Source of the DNA: Pantoea sp. Aalb
Lineage (GTDB): Bacteria > Pseudomonadota > Gammaproteobacteria > Enterobacterales > Enterobacteriaceae
Direction: 5' to 3'
Assembly (NCBI RefSeq): GCF_009829985.1
Contig: NZ_SZZU01000002.1
Span: forward strand, 1 to 64,000
Length of the DNA: 64,000 bases
The position numbers were made by a program, and so were the translations under genes. The notes beneath the pieces were generated by a model. That model saw nothing but the letters and a program-made list of their open reading frames with translations, was not told the origin of the DNA and searched no databases. Of this stretch, positions 8,705 to 18,694 are shown one piece after another (within the stretch, counting starts at the first letter, position 1; the number at the start of each line of letters is the position of its first letter).

Positions 8705-10102
8705 ATGGCAATTGGAAAAATTATCCAAATTATAGGTGCTGTAGTTGATGTTGAGTTCCCTCAAAAAGCGGTACCTAAAATATATAATGCTCTCGAAGTT
8801 AGGAATGATAATGCTCGTCTAGTATTAGAAGTTCAACAGCAATTAGGTGGTGGTGTAGTTCGTACTATAGCCATGGGTTCATCAGATGGTTTAAGACGTA
8901 ATTTAAAAGTTATTGATTTAAAAAGACCAATTCAAATTCCAGTTGGTAAAGCAACATTAGGTCGTATTATGAATGTGTTGGGTGAACCAATTGACATGAA
9001 AGGTCAGATCAAAGAAGCAGATGGTAGTAAAGTAGAATTTGCTTCTATTCATCGCATAGCTCCATCTTATGAAGAACAGTTACATTCTCAAGAATTATTG
9101 GAAACTGGAATTAAAGTTATCGATCTTATGTGTCCTTTTGCCAAAGGGGGTAAAGTTGGATTATTTGGTGGAGCAGGCGTAGGAAAAACGGTTAATATGA
9201 TGGAGTTAATCCGTAATATTGCGGTTGAACATTCCGGTTATTCAGTGTTTGCTGGTGTTGGTGAACGTACTCGTGAAGGTAATGATTTTTATCATGAAAT
9301 GACTGATTCTAATGTGATCGATAAAGTGGCGTTGGTATATGGACAGATGAATGAACCTCCTGGTAATCGTTTACGTGTAGCATTAACAGGTTTAACAGTA
9401 GCAGAAAAATTTCGCGATGAGGGGCATGATGTATTACTATTCATAGATAATATTTATCGTTATACTCTTGCTGGTACAGAAGTATCTGCATTATTAGGTC
9501 GTATTCCTTCGGCAGTAGGGTATCAACCAACACTAGCAGAAGAAATGGGGGTATTACAAGAACGTATTACTTCTACTAAAAATGGTTCTATTACTTCTGT
9601 ACAAGCAGTTTATGTTCCTGCTGATGATTTAACTGATCCATCTCCAGCAACTACTTTTGCTCATCTAGATTCAACAGTTACACTTAGTAGACAGATTGCT
9701 GCTCTTGGTATTTATCCAGCTGTAGATCCATTGTACTCTACTAGTCGTCAGTTAGATCCACTTATTGTAGGTCAAGAACATTATGATGTTGCTCGCGGTG
9801 TTCAATCTTTATTACAACGTTACCAAGAGCTTAAAGATATTATTGCGATTTTAGGCATGGATGAATTATGTGAACAAGATAAATTATTAGTAGCACGTGC
9901 TCGTAAAATTCAAAGATTTTTATCTCAGCCATTTTTTGTAGCTGAAGTTTTTACTGGTTTCTCAGGTAAATATGTAAAATTAAAAAATACTATTTCTGGA
10001 TTTAAAGGAATCATACAAGGAGAATTCGATTATTTACCTGAACAGGCTTTCTATATGGTTGGTGATATTGAAGAAGCTATAGAAAAATCTAAAAAATTAT
10101 AA
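8705..10102 (+). CDS. atpD: ATP synthase F1 subunit beta
   Basis: Catalytic subunit of F1. The 465-residue protein (E. coli 460) has the P-loop GGAGVGKTVNMMELI, the catalytic glutamate in GERTREGNDFYHEM, the Walker B segment LLFIDNIYRYT and the DELCEQDKL variant of the DELSEED lever loop (C for S, Q for E). The ATG at 8705 is preceded by GGAG and gives the family N terminus MAIGKIIQIIGAVVDVEF. A longer frame from 8693 is unlikely. The last codon runs directly into a tandem repeat before atpC. Confidence 0.98.
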   Translation: MAIGKIIQIIGAVVDVEFPQKAVPKIYNALEVRNDNARLVLEVQQQLGGGVVRTIAMGSSDGLRRNLKVIDLKRPIQIPVGKATLGRIMNVLGEPIDMKGQIKEADGSKVEFASIHRIAPSYEEQLHSQELLETGIKVIDLMCPFAKGGKVGLFGGAGVGKTVNMMELIRNIAVEHSGYSVFAGVGERTREGNDFYHEMTDSNVIDKVALVYGQMNEPPGNRLRVALTGLTVAEKFRDEGHDVLLFIDNIYRYTLAGTEVSALLGRIPSAVGYQPTLAEEMGVLQERITSTKNGSITSVQAVYVPADDLTDPSPATTFAHLDSTVTLSRQIAALGIYPAVDPLYSTSRQLDPLIVGQEHYDVARGVQSLLQRYQELKDIIAILGMDELCEQDKLLVARARKIQRFLSQPFFVAEVFTGFSGKYVKLKNTISGFKGIIQGEFDYLPEQAFYMVGDIEEAIEKSKKL

Positions 10103-10150
10103 TAATAAATAATAATAAATAATAATAAATAATAATAATAATAAATAATA
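10101..10150. repeat. tandem repeat of a 10-bp unit between atpD and atpC
   Basis: The unit AATAATAAAT occurs three times exactly (10101-10130), then continues as a degenerate AAT-rich run to about 10150. The array starts inside the atpD stop codon and ends about 10 nt before the atpC ribosome site. It is a likely slippage site. Confidence 0.9.
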
Positions 10151-10174
10151 TCTTCATAAATGAAGAGGAATAGA

Positions 10175-10594
10175 ATGACTATTGTTTTTCACTTAGACGT
10201 AGTTAGTATTGAGCAACAAATATTTTCTGGTGCTGTTAATAGAATACGAGTTTCAGGTAGCGAAGGAGAAATGGGCATTCGTTACGGTCATACTCCTTTA
10301 CTTACTACTATTAAGCCTGGTATGGTTTATATTATTAAAGAAAACAATGAAGAAGAATATATTTATTTATCTAGTGGTATAATGGAAATTCAGCCTAATA
10401 TTACTACTATTTTAGCTGATACAGCTATTCGAGGTAAAGAGCTTGATGAAGAACGCGCTCTCACAGCTAAATTGAAAGCAGAAGAGAACCTTAAAAAAAG
10501 TCATGAAGATATTAATTATATTCAAGCATCTGCAGAACTAGCTCAAGCTATAGCAAAATTACGTATTATAGAGCTTATCAAAAAAGTAAAGTAA
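10175..10594 (+). CDS. atpC: ATP synthase F1 subunit epsilon
   Basis: Rotor foot subunit, which couples gamma to the c-ring and can inhibit ATP hydrolysis. The 139-residue protein equals E. coli: an N-terminal beta sandwich with FHLDVVSIEQQIFSG and GSEGEMGIRYGHTPLLT, then the C-terminal two-helix domain. I chose the ATG at 10175, with GAGG six bases upstream, because the N terminus then fits the family. The frame from 10160 adds five extra residues. The C-terminal inhibitory helices are present. Confidence 0.97.
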   Translation: MTIVFHLDVVSIEQQIFSGAVNRIRVSGSEGEMGIRYGHTPLLTTIKPGMVYIIKENNEEEYIYLSSGIMEIQPNITTILADTAIRGKELDEERALTAKLKAEENLKKSHEDINYIQASAELAQAIAKLRIIELIKKVK

Positions 10595-10680
10595 TTACTA
10601 AGAATTTATATTATTAAAAATAAATATGATAAATAATTTGTATTATACACTAATTAATATTAAATTGAGTTAAAATAGTT

Positions 10681-12054
10681 ATGTTTATAAATACGATTAG
10701 TGTAGTAATTTTAGCTGCTGGCAAAGGTACTCGTATTTGTTCTGATATGCCTAAGGTACTACATACTTTGGCAGGAAAACCAATGATTCAACATGTAATC
10801 GATACTACTACATCCTTAGGTGTACAGAATATTCATGTCGTTTACGGTCATGGTGGTAATTTTCTTAAATCTAATTTAATTGATAATACTCTTAATTGGG
10901 TATTACAATCAGAACAATTAGGTACAGGTCATGCCTTACTACAGGCTTCTCCTTTTTTCTCTGACGATGAAAATATTTTAATATTATACGGAGATGTTCC
11001 TTTAATTTCTAAGTTAACGTTACAGCGTTTATGTGAATCTAAACCGGATGGTGGAATTAGTTTACTTACTGTAATATTAAATAATCCAACAGGTTATGGT
11101 CGTATTATTCGCAAAGATAATATAATTACTGGTATTATAGAACAAAAGGATGCTTCACCAGAACAGTTAAATATTCAAGAAATCAATGCTGGTGTATTAA
11201 TAGCTAATGGTAGAGATCTTAAGAATTGGTTGTCTCAAATAAACAATTTTAATAAACAAAATGAATTATATATAACTGATATTATTGCTATAGCACATCA
11301 AAATGGCCGCATTATTAAATCAGTACATCCAAGTGGCATTAGTGAAATTTATGGTGTAAATGATCGCTTACAACTTGCATTACTAGAGCGAATTTATCAA
11401 CAAGAACAAGCAGAAGAATTATTATTATCTGGGGTTATGCTACGAGATCCAACACGGTTTGATTTGCGTGGTACTCTAGAATATGGTAGAGATATTGAAA
11501 TAGATACTAACGTTATTATCGAAGGAAAGGTTATACTAGGAAATCGTGTTAAAATTGATACTGGATGTATTATTAAAAATAGCATAATAGCTGATGATTG
11601 TCATATTAGCCCATATACATTAATTGAAAATTCTAATTTAGCTAAAGCTTGTACTGTTGGACCATTTGTAAATTTACGTTCAAAAAGTAAATTAGAAGAG
11701 CAAGTTCATATTGGTAATTTTGTTGAAACTAAGAATGTTATATTAGGTAGTGGATCTAAAGTAGGTCATATGTCTTATCTTGGTGATGCAGAGATTGGTG
11801 CAAATGTGAATGTTGGTGCCGGTACTATTACTTGTAATTATGATGGTACTAATAAATTTAGAACTATTATTGGCGATGATGTATTTATAGGATCTGATAG
11901 CCAATTTATTGCACCAGTAACGATTGCTAGGGGTGTCACAGTAGCTGCTGGTACCACAGTCTTAAAAAATGTTACAGAAGATAATTTAGTTTATAATCGT
12001 AAAGAACAAAATGAAAAATCAGGATGGAAGAAGCATTCTATAAAAGAAAAATAG
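10681..12054 (+). CDS. glmU: bifunctional N-acetylglucosamine-1-phosphate uridyltransferase / glucosamine-1-phosphate acetyltransferase
   Basis: Makes UDP-N-acetylglucosamine, the precursor of peptidoglycan and lipopolysaccharide, by acetylating glucosamine-1-phosphate and then adding UMP. The N-terminal pyrophosphorylase domain has VILAAGKGTRICSDMPKVLH, and the YGDVPLI metal site follows. From about residue 230 the protein becomes a left-handed beta helix of hexapeptide repeats ending in the acetyltransferase site (YNRKEQ). The length of 457 residues is normal (E. coli 456). It is followed 56 nt later by glmS, so the two amino-sugar steps stay together as in E. coli. Confidence 0.98.
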   Translation: MFINTISVVILAAGKGTRICSDMPKVLHTLAGKPMIQHVIDTTTSLGVQNIHVVYGHGGNFLKSNLIDNTLNWVLQSEQLGTGHALLQASPFFSDDENILILYGDVPLISKLTLQRLCESKPDGGISLLTVILNNPTGYGRIIRKDNIITGIIEQKDASPEQLNIQEINAGVLIANGRDLKNWLSQINNFNKQNELYITDIIAIAHQNGRIIKSVHPSGISEIYGVNDRLQLALLERIYQQEQAEELLLSGVMLRDPTRFDLRGTLEYGRDIEIDTNVIIEGKVILGNRVKIDTGCIIKNSIIADDCHISPYTLIENSNLAKACTVGPFVNLRSKSKLEEQVHIGNFVETKNVILGSGSKVGHMSYLGDAEIGANVNVGAGTITCNYDGTNKFRTIIGDDVFIGSDSQFIAPVTIARGVTVAAGTTVLKNVTEDNLVYNRKEQNEKSGWKKHSIKEK

Positions 12055-12110
12055 TTTTTGAATATCTATATAATATACCATAGTTAAGAGTTATAAATCA
12101 GAGAATTTAT

Positions 12111-13943
12111 ATGTGTGGAATTATTGGTGCAATAGCTCAGCGTGATGTTGTAGAAATTTTACTAGAAGGTTTAAGGCGTCTCGAATATCGTGGATATGAC
12201 TCAGCTGGTTTAGCTGTAGTAGATAATCAAGGTCATATGATACGGTTACGTCGTTTAGGTAAAGTAAACAAATTAATCGAAGCTGTAAATAACCAAACAT
12301 TGCATGGTAGTATAGGTATTGCACACACACGTTGGGCAACTCATGGTGAACCATCAGAAATTAATGCTCATCCACAAATTTCTGAAAATATAATTGTTGT
12401 TCATAATGGTATTATTGAAAATTATAAATTATTACGTAAACAACTTATTAATAAAGGATATGATTTTTTCTCTGAAACTGATACTGAAGTAGTAGCTCAT
12501 TTAGTACATTGGGAGCAAATGCAAGGTGGTACGTTATGTGAGGTTGTAAAACGAGTAATTTTACAAGTGCAAGGTTCTTATAGTCTAGTAATTATGGATA
12601 AAAGAGATACTTCTATTTTAATAGCTGCACGGTCGAATAGCCCATTAGTAATTGGATGCGGTGTTGGTGAGAATTTTATCGCTTCAGATTTATTAGCATT
12701 ATTACCAGTTACTCGTCGTTTTATTTATTTAGAAGAAGGAGATATAGCTGAAGTAACTCGTCGTGATATTATCATCATAAATCAAAATGGACAATTAGTA
12801 AAACGTACTGAAATTGAATCTAATGTAGAATATGATGCTAGTAATAAAGGAACATATCGTCATTATATAAAAAAAGAAATTTATGAACAACCAACGGCAA
12901 TTAGAAATACTCTGACAGGTTGTTTAAAACAAGGTAAAATACTTCTAAACGAATTAAACTCTCATGCTGAAACTATATTAAAAAAAATAGATCATATTCA
13001 AATTATTGCTTGCGGAACTTCTTACCATGCTGGTATGGTATCACGTTATTGGTTTGAATCATTGGCTAAGATTCCATGTGATATTGAAATAGCGTCTGAA
13101 TTTCGTTACCGTAAATCTATAGTACGCAAAAATAGTTTATTAATTACTTTATCACAGTCAGGAGAAACAGCTGATACATTAGCTAGTTTGCGTCTTGCAA
13201 AAAAGTTAAATTATCTTGGTTATTTATCTATTTGTAATGTCCAAGCATCATCTTTAGTACGTGAATCTGATTGGTCACTAATAACGAAAGCTGGTATTGA
13301 AATTGGTGTAGCTTCTACTAAAGCTTTTACTACACAACTTACTATCTTACTTATTCTTGTTGTAAAAATAGGATGTTTACATAATAATATACCAATGGAA
13401 ATAGAATTTGAAATTATACGTGCATTACAGTCACTACCTAATAGTATAGAGCAAATATTAAAAAAAGATCATATATTTAAAAAGTTAGCAGAAGATTTTT
13501 CAAATAAAAATCATGTTTTGTTTCTTGGTCGAGGTAATCAATATCCTATTGCAATGGAAGGAGCACTAAAACTAAAAGAAATATCATATATTCATGCAGA
13601 AGCCTATGCAGCTGGTGAATTAAAACACGGTCCTTTAGCATTAATAGATGCCGATATGCCAGTAATTGTTATAGCACCGAATAACGAACTTTTAGAAAAA
13701 TTAAAATCAAATATTGAAGAGGTACGCGCTCGTGGTGCTTCATTATATGTCTTTGCAGATCAATATGCAGGTTTTAGCAATAGTGATGGTATGAAAATTA
13801 TATCATTACCTCATGTTGATGAGATTACTGCTCCTATATTTTATACTATACCACTTCAGCTGCTTTCATATAATGTAGCTTTGATTAAAGGAACTGATGT
13901 TGATCAACCACGGAACTTAGCAAAATCTGTTACTGTTGAATAA
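12111..13943 (+). CDS. glmS: glutamine--fructose-6-phosphate aminotransferase (isomerizing)
   Basis: First step of amino-sugar synthesis: converts fructose-6-phosphate and glutamine to glucosamine-6-phosphate. The 610-residue protein (E. coli 609) begins MCGIIGA, so the catalytic cysteine becomes N-terminal after removal of Met. The glutaminase domain contains HTRWATHG. Two sugar-isomerase domains follow, with CGTSYHAG and SQSGETADTL, and the C terminus has the expected DQPRNLAKSVTVE. No GlmZ target or ribozyme can be judged from the short upstream spacer. Confidence 0.98.
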   Translation: MCGIIGAIAQRDVVEILLEGLRRLEYRGYDSAGLAVVDNQGHMIRLRRLGKVNKLIEAVNNQTLHGSIGIAHTRWATHGEPSEINAHPQISENIIVVHNGIIENYKLLRKQLINKGYDFFSETDTEVVAHLVHWEQMQGGTLCEVVKRVILQVQGSYSLVIMDKRDTSILIAARSNSPLVIGCGVGENFIASDLLALLPVTRRFIYLEEGDIAEVTRRDIIIINQNGQLVKRTEIESNVEYDASNKGTYRHYIKKEIYEQPTAIRNTLTGCLKQGKILLNELNSHAETILKKIDHIQIIACGTSYHAGMVSRYWFESLAKIPCDIEIASEFRYRKSIVRKNSLLITLSQSGETADTLASLRLAKKLNYLGYLSICNVQASSLVRESDWSLITKAGIEIGVASTKAFTTQLTILLILVVKIGCLHNNIPMEIEFEIIRALQSLPNSIEQILKKDHIFKKLAEDFSNKNHVLFLGRGNQYPIAMEGALKLKEISYIHAEAYAAGELKHGPLALIDADMPVIVIAPNNELLEKLKSNIEEVRARGASLYVFADQYAGFSNSDGMKIISLPHVDEITAPIFYTIPLQLLSYNVALIKGTDVDQPRNLAKSVTVE

Positions 13944-14078
13944 TTTTTAAAAAAATAACTTTTGAAGCTAACTTTATTTTAGTAAGTCATTATAGCTTTC
14001 ATAAGTATAATTTTACTGTAATTAAATACTCTTTTAAAAATTACTATATGATACTTAATTAGCTATTTGGAAAATAAA

Positions 14079-15131
14079 ATGACATTATATAAAAAGATAC
14101 ATAAATTTTTAGTGCGTATCATTATTCTTAATTTATCAATAATTACATTATCTGTTTATGCAAGCACCGATCTAACTGGTGCTGGTGGAACATTTCCAGC
14201 ACCAGTTTATACTAAGTGGGCTGTAGAATATCAACAGCTTACAGGTAGTAGAATTAATTATCAAGCCATCGGTTCTTCAGGAGGAGTGAAACAAATCATA
14301 GCTAAAAATATTGATTTTGGTGCATCTGATGTGCCAATGAAAGATAGTTTATTGAATAAAAATGGTTTATTTCAGTTTCCTACTGTTATAGGTGGTGTTG
14401 TATTAGCAGTTAATATTCCTGGAATAGAAATAGGACAATTGATACTTGATGGTAAAATTGTTGGTGATATTTATTTAGGTGTAATTAAAAAATGGAATGA
14501 TCCAGCTATAACTAAATTAAATCCAAATCTTACTCTACCAAATACTAACATTAATGTGATACATCGTGCAGATGGTTCTGGTACTACTTCCGTATTTACT
14601 AATTATTTGTGTAAAGTAAATAAAGAATGGAATGATAAAGTTGGCAAAGGTAATATTGTTAATTGGCCGACTGGTCTAGGAGGAAAAGGTAATGATGGTG
14701 TAGCTGCTTTTGTACAACGGTTATCAGGTTCTATTGGTTATGTTGAATATACATATGTTAAACAGAATAATCTGAACTATACACAGTTGATTGGTGCTAA
14801 TGGTAAAGCTGTTATTCCAAATGCAATTACTTTTGCGAATGCTACTAAAAATATCCAATGGAAAAAATCATTTACTAAAGATTTAACTTTTCAAAAAGGT
14901 AATAATGTTTGGCCAATTGTTTCGACTACATTTATATTAATATATAAAAATCAAATGGATATAGATAAAGGAACTGAAATATTGAAATTTTTTGATTGGG
15001 CTTATAAAAATGGTCGTGAGATAGCTACGTCATTACACTATGTTAATCTACCAGAAAATGTAATTTCTTTAATACGTACTGCTTGGAAAGCTAATATTAA
15101 AGATCGTTTTGGTAATGCGATTTTAAAGTAA
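14079..15131 (+). CDS. pstS: phosphate ABC transporter, periplasmic phosphate-binding protein
   Basis: Captures inorganic phosphate in the periplasm and hands it to PstCAB. A basic start followed by a hydrophobic stretch and a likely cleavage after VYA gives a signal peptide. The mature protein begins TDLTGAGGTFPAPVYTKW, the family phosphate-site motif. GSSGGVKQII and RADGSGTTSVFT supply further ligands. I chose the ATG at 14079. An in-frame TTG at 14067 would add four residues. A pair of TCAT repeats at 13987-14002 only loosely resembles a Pho box, with the wrong spacing. It is first in pstSCAB-phoU. Confidence 0.97.
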   Translation: MTLYKKIHKFLVRIIILNLSIITLSVYASTDLTGAGGTFPAPVYTKWAVEYQQLTGSRINYQAIGSSGGVKQIIAKNIDFGASDVPMKDSLLNKNGLFQFPTVIGGVVLAVNIPGIEIGQLILDGKIVGDIYLGVIKKWNDPAITKLNPNLTLPNTNINVIHRADGSGTTSVFTNYLCKVNKEWNDKVGKGNIVNWPTGLGGKGNDGVAAFVQRLSGSIGYVEYTYVKQNNLNYTQLIGANGKAVIPNAITFANATKNIQWKKSFTKDLTFQKGNNVWPIVSTTFILIYKNQMDIDKGTEILKFFDWAYKNGREIATSLHYVNLPENVISLIRTAWKANIKDRFGNAILK

Positions 15132-15163
15132 TAATTAAGTAGCACCGAATATTTATTTACTGG

Positions 15164-15187
15164 ACTAATGGTAATAATAACATTAGT
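15164..15187 (+). other. stem-loop between pstS and pstC
   Basis: ACTAATG (15164-15170) pairs with CATTAGT (15181-15187) around a 10-nt loop. In E. coli the pstS-pstC spacer also holds stem-loop (REP) sequence, thought to let more binding protein be made than membrane subunits. A similar role here is inference; the stem is short and A+T-rich. Confidence 0.4.
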
Positions 15188-15220
15188 TATGATTATAACA
15201 TCTATATAACTGAGAATGCC

Positions 15221-16183
15221 ATGTCTGCCATTAAGCCTAGATTTAAAGCCCCTGGCAAACAAGGAGACATAATTTTTAGCACTATAGTGAAATTTTCGGT
15301 GCTAATTATTTTGTTTTTTTTGATTGGGATTATAATTTCTCTTACAATATCTTCTTGGCCGAGTATTCAAAAATTTGGTTTCTCTTTTTTATTGAGAAAA
15401 AATTGGGATGTGACAAATGAAGAATTTGGTGCTATAGTTCCAATCTATGGAACGATTTTCTCGTCTACGATTGCTATTATTATAGCTTTACCAATAAGTT
15501 TTGGTATTGCTTTTTTCCTAACTAAATTAGCACCAAATTGGTTAAGTCGTCCTTTAGGTATAGCAATTGAATTATTAGCAGCTATTCCTAGTATTGTTTA
15601 TGGAATGTGGGGTTTATTTGTTTTTTCTCCATTATTACTAAAATATTTTGAATATCCAATTTATAATTTTTTATCTAATACTTCTCTTTTAAATTTTTTT
15701 TTCTCAGGTCTACCATTAGGTATAGGTGTATTATCTGCTAGTATTATTCTTGCTGTTATGATAATGCCCTATATGGCATCTGTAATGCGTGATGTGTTTG
15801 AACAAACACCATCTATCATAGAAGAGTCTGCTTATGCAATTGGTTGTACTACTTGGGAAGTAGTGTGGCGTATTGTTTTGCCATTTACTAGAAACGGTGT
15901 TGTAGGTGCTATAATCCTTGCCATTGGTCGTGTTTTAGGTGAAACTATGGCAGTGACTTTTTTAATCGGTAATACTTATCAAATGCATTTTTCTTTATTT
16001 ACGCCAACCAATACTATTACTTCAGCAATTACCAATGAATTTGCTGAAGCAGATTCTAATATTCACGTGGCAGCGTTAATGGAATTAGCATTAATATTAT
16101 TCGTAATAATGTTTATCTTTATTGTGATTTCTAAATTCATTATTTTACGATTGTCTCATAGGGATGGAGGATCCTGTTTATGA
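15221..16183 (+). CDS. pstC: phosphate ABC transporter permease PstC
   Basis: One of two inner-membrane subunits of the high-affinity phosphate importer. The 320-residue protein has about six hydrophobic segments and the ABC-permease loop near EESAYAIGCTTWEVVWRIVLP, which docks on the ATPase PstB. GAIVPIYGTIFSSTIAI is characteristic of PstC. It overlaps pstA by 4 nt (ATGA), so the two are translationally coupled. Confidence 0.97.
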   Translation: MSAIKPRFKAPGKQGDIIFSTIVKFSVLIILFFLIGIIISLTISSWPSIQKFGFSFLLRKNWDVTNEEFGAIVPIYGTIFSSTIAIIIALPISFGIAFFLTKLAPNWLSRPLGIAIELLAAIPSIVYGMWGLFVFSPLLLKYFEYPIYNFLSNTSLLNFFFSGLPLGIGVLSASIILAVMIMPYMASVMRDVFEQTPSIIEESAYAIGCTTWEVVWRIVLPFTRNGVVGAIILAIGRVLGETMAVTFLIGNTYQMHFSLFTPTNTITSAITNEFAEADSNIHVAALMELALILFVIMFIFIVISKFIILRLSHRDGGSCL

Positions 16184-17067
16184 CTATGATTGAGACATAT
16201 AGAAATATTAAATTAGAAAATTCCGCTCGTAAGATGTATATCTGGCGTTCTATTAAAAATAAAATTGCATCGGTATTATCATTATTTACAATGGTCTTTG
16301 GTTTATTTTGGCTAATTTGGATTTTTATTTCAATTTTAACGTATGGTATAAAGCGTTTAGACTTATCTCTTTTTATTTCTTCTACCCCAGCTCCTAATAA
16401 TACTGGTGGTGGTTTAGCAAATGCTTTTCTAGGTAGCGGTTTATTAATCTTTTGGTCTACCTTTTTTGGAACACCATTAGGTGTTTTAGTAGGAATTTAT
16501 CTTGCTGAATACGGAAAAAAGAAGTATTTCACAAAGTTTATTCGATTAATCAATGATGTTTTACTATCAGCACCCTCTATTGTAATAGGATTATTTGTTT
16601 ATACTATAGTAGTATCACAAATGCATCATTTCTCTGGATGGGCTGGTGTGATGGCATTAACATTATTGCATATTCCAATTGTTACTCGTACTACTGAAAA
16701 TATGCTATGTTTAGTGCCAAATAATCTACGTGAAGCAGCTTATGCTCTAGGTACTCCAAAGTGGAAATTAATTTTTGCTATTATTTTAAAAGTTTCATTA
16801 TCTGGTATTATTACAGGTGTAATACTAGCTATTGCCCGTATTACTGGTGAAACAGCTCCGTTATTGTTTACTACACTCTCAAATCAATTCTGGAGTATAA
16901 ATATGATGCAGCCATTAGCTAACGTACCTATAACTATTTTAAAATTCATTATGAGCCCTTATAAAGGATGGCAAAATTTAGCATGGTCAGCCATCCTAGT
17001 TCTGATATTATTTATTTTTTTACTCAATATTTTAGCGCGTATAATATGTGCTAAAAATAAATATTAG
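16180..17067 (+). CDS. pstA: phosphate ABC transporter permease PstA
   Basis: Second membrane subunit of the phosphate importer. The 295-residue protein (E. coli 296) has six hydrophobic segments, the PstA motif TPAPNNTGGGLANAFLGS and the ATPase-docking loop NNLREAAYALGTPKWKLIF. Its ATG overlaps the pstC stop codon. It is followed 37 nt later by pstB. Confidence 0.97.
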   Translation: MTMIETYRNIKLENSARKMYIWRSIKNKIASVLSLFTMVFGLFWLIWIFISILTYGIKRLDLSLFISSTPAPNNTGGGLANAFLGSGLLIFWSTFFGTPLGVLVGIYLAEYGKKKYFTKFIRLINDVLLSAPSIVIGLFVYTIVVSQMHHFSGWAGVMALTLLHIPIVTRTTENMLCLVPNNLREAAYALGTPKWKLIFAIILKVSLSGIITGVILAIARITGETAPLLFTTLSNQFWSINMMQPLANVPITILKFIMSPYKGWQNLAWSAILVLILFIFLLNILARIICAKNKY

Positions 17068-17104
17068 AATGGATTAAGATCTTATATAAACTGAAGGACA
17101 AGTA

Positions 17105-17884
17105 ATGAATATGTCAACTATTTCTACTTCTATTGGAAAAATTCAAGTCCGTAATTTGAACTTTTATTATGGTAAATTTCATGCATTAAAAAATATTAAT
17201 CTTAATATTGCCCAAAATCAAGTTACAGCATTTATTGGTCCATCAGGTTGCGGTAAATCTACTCTATTACGTACATTTAATAAAATGTATTGTCTTTATT
17301 CAGATCAGCGAGCAGAAGGTGAAATTTTATTAGATGGAGATAATATTTTGTCTTCTCATCAAGATATAGCATTACTACGTGCTCGTGTCGGTATGGTATT
17401 TCAAAAACCAACACCTTTTCCAATGTCAATTTATAATAATATTGCGTTTGGTGTACGTCTATTTGAAAAGTTATCTCGTACTGAAATGGATGAGCGTGTA
17501 AAGTCTGCTTTAATTAAAGCAGCTTTATGGGAGGAAATTAAAGATAAGCTTCATCATAGTGGTTACAGCTTATCTGGAGGTCAACAACAACGTTTATGTA
17601 TCGCACGTGGTATTGCAATTCGGCCTGAAGTGTTATTATTAGATGAGCCATGTTCAGCACTTGATCCAATTTCAACGGGTCGTATTGAAGAATTGATTAC
17701 TGAATTAAAACAAGATTATACTGTAGTTATTGTTACTCATAATATGCAACAAGCAGCTCGTTGTTCTGATTACACTGCTTTTATGTATATGGGTGAATTA
17801 ATTGAATATAGTGATACGAATACATTATTTACTAAACCAGTACAAAAACAAACCGAAGATTATATTACAGGTCGTTATGGTTAA
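17105..17884 (+). CDS. pstB: phosphate ABC transporter ATP-binding protein
   Basis: ATPase that powers PstSCA. The 259-residue protein (E. coli 257) contains the Walker A GPSGCGKSTLL, Q-loop VGMVFQKPTPFP, signature LSGGQQQRLCIARG, Walker B VLLLDEPCSALDP and the switch histidine in VIVTHNMQQAAR. It is almost identical to E. coli over most of its length. The N-terminal MNMSTISTSIG is short and variable. Confidence 0.98.
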   Translation: MNMSTISTSIGKIQVRNLNFYYGKFHALKNINLNIAQNQVTAFIGPSGCGKSTLLRTFNKMYCLYSDQRAEGEILLDGDNILSSHQDIALLRARVGMVFQKPTPFPMSIYNNIAFGVRLFEKLSRTEMDERVKSALIKAALWEEIKDKLHHSGYSLSGGQQQRLCIARGIAIRPEVLLLDEPCSALDPISTGRIEELITELKQDYTVVIVTHNMQQAARCSDYTAFMYMGELIEYSDTNTLFTKPVQKQTEDYITGRYG

Positions 17885-17898
17885 TATAGGAGATATAA

Positions 17899-18615
17899 AT
17901 GGATAATTTAAATTTGAATAAACATATCTCCGGTCAATTTAATATGGAATTAAAACATATTCGTACTCAAGTAATGGATATGGGTAGAATAGTTGAACAA
18001 CAACTTACTGATTCTATCATGGCTATGCACAATCAAGATAGTAAATTAGCAAATCATGTGATTAATAATGATGAAAAAGTCAATATGATGGAAGTAGAAA
18101 TTGATGAAGCTTGTGTTCGCATTATCGCTAAACGTCAACCAACGGCTAGTGATTTACGTTTAATTATAGCAATAATAAAAACAATTTCTGAATTAGAACG
18201 GATAGGAGATGTTGCTGAAAAAATCAGTCGTACTGCTTTAGAAGATTTTGATCAACAACATTTAGTAATGTTAGTAAGATTAGAATCTCTAGGGCATCAT
18301 ACAGTACAGATGTTACATGATGTATTAGATGCATTTGCTTATATGGAACTTAAAAAAGCCATTAAAATTTATCGTGAAGATAAAAAAATTGATGAAGAAT
18401 ATGAAAATATAATACGTCAATTAATGAGCTATATGATGGAAAAACCAGGTTGTATTCCTAGTGTATTAACGGCCTTATTATGCGCACGTGCTATTGAGCG
18501 TATTGGAGATCGATGTCAAAATATTTGTGAAATTATTTTTTATTTTATTAAAGGTAAGGATTTTCGTCATTTAGGTGGTGATAGATTATATGAATTATTA
18601 TTACGTAATAAATAA
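17899..18615 (+). CDS. phoU: phosphate transport regulator PhoU
   Basis: Helical-bundle protein that links PstSCAB to the PhoR/PhoB two-component system and restrains phosphate uptake. The 238 residues (E. coli 241) form two repeats of a three-helix bundle with the metal-binding patterns ERIGDVAEKI and ERIGDRCQNICE. It is last in the operon, 14 nt after pstB. Whether PhoR and PhoB exist in this genome cannot be seen here. If they are lost, PhoU may act only on the transporter. Confidence 0.97.
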   Translation: MDNLNLNKHISGQFNMELKHIRTQVMDMGRIVEQQLTDSIMAMHNQDSKLANHVINNDEKVNMMEVEIDEACVRIIAKRQPTASDLRLIIAIIKTISELERIGDVAEKISRTALEDFDQQHLVMLVRLESLGHHTVQMLHDVLDAFAYMELKKAIKIYREDKKIDEEYENIIRQLMSYMMEKPGCIPSVLTALLCARAIERIGDRCQNICEIIFYFIKGKDFRHLGGDRLYELLLRNK

Positions 18616-18656
18616 AAGAAGTAATTGATTAATTAATTTATGATGAACTTAATGAA

Positions 18657-18693
18657 TTTTTTCTATTATCTTAAGTTCTAATAGTAGAAAAAA
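18657..18693. terminator. bidirectional terminator-like hairpin between phoU and mnmE
   Basis: Six T plus CTATTA (18657-18668) can pair with TAATAG (18679-18684) and, after a 3-nt bulge, with the following A run. The structure sits in the 79-nt gap between the convergent genes phoU and mnmE and has T tracts on both strands, as expected of a shared terminator. The stem has little G+C, so its strength is doubtful. Confidence 0.45.
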
Positions 18694-18694
18694 A

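Noticed and set aside
13986..14002. Pho-box-like TCAT repeat upstream of pstS
   Set aside because: The two TCAT elements are 12 bp apart where the Pho box needs 11, and the flanking bases do not fit. Not enough to claim PhoB control.
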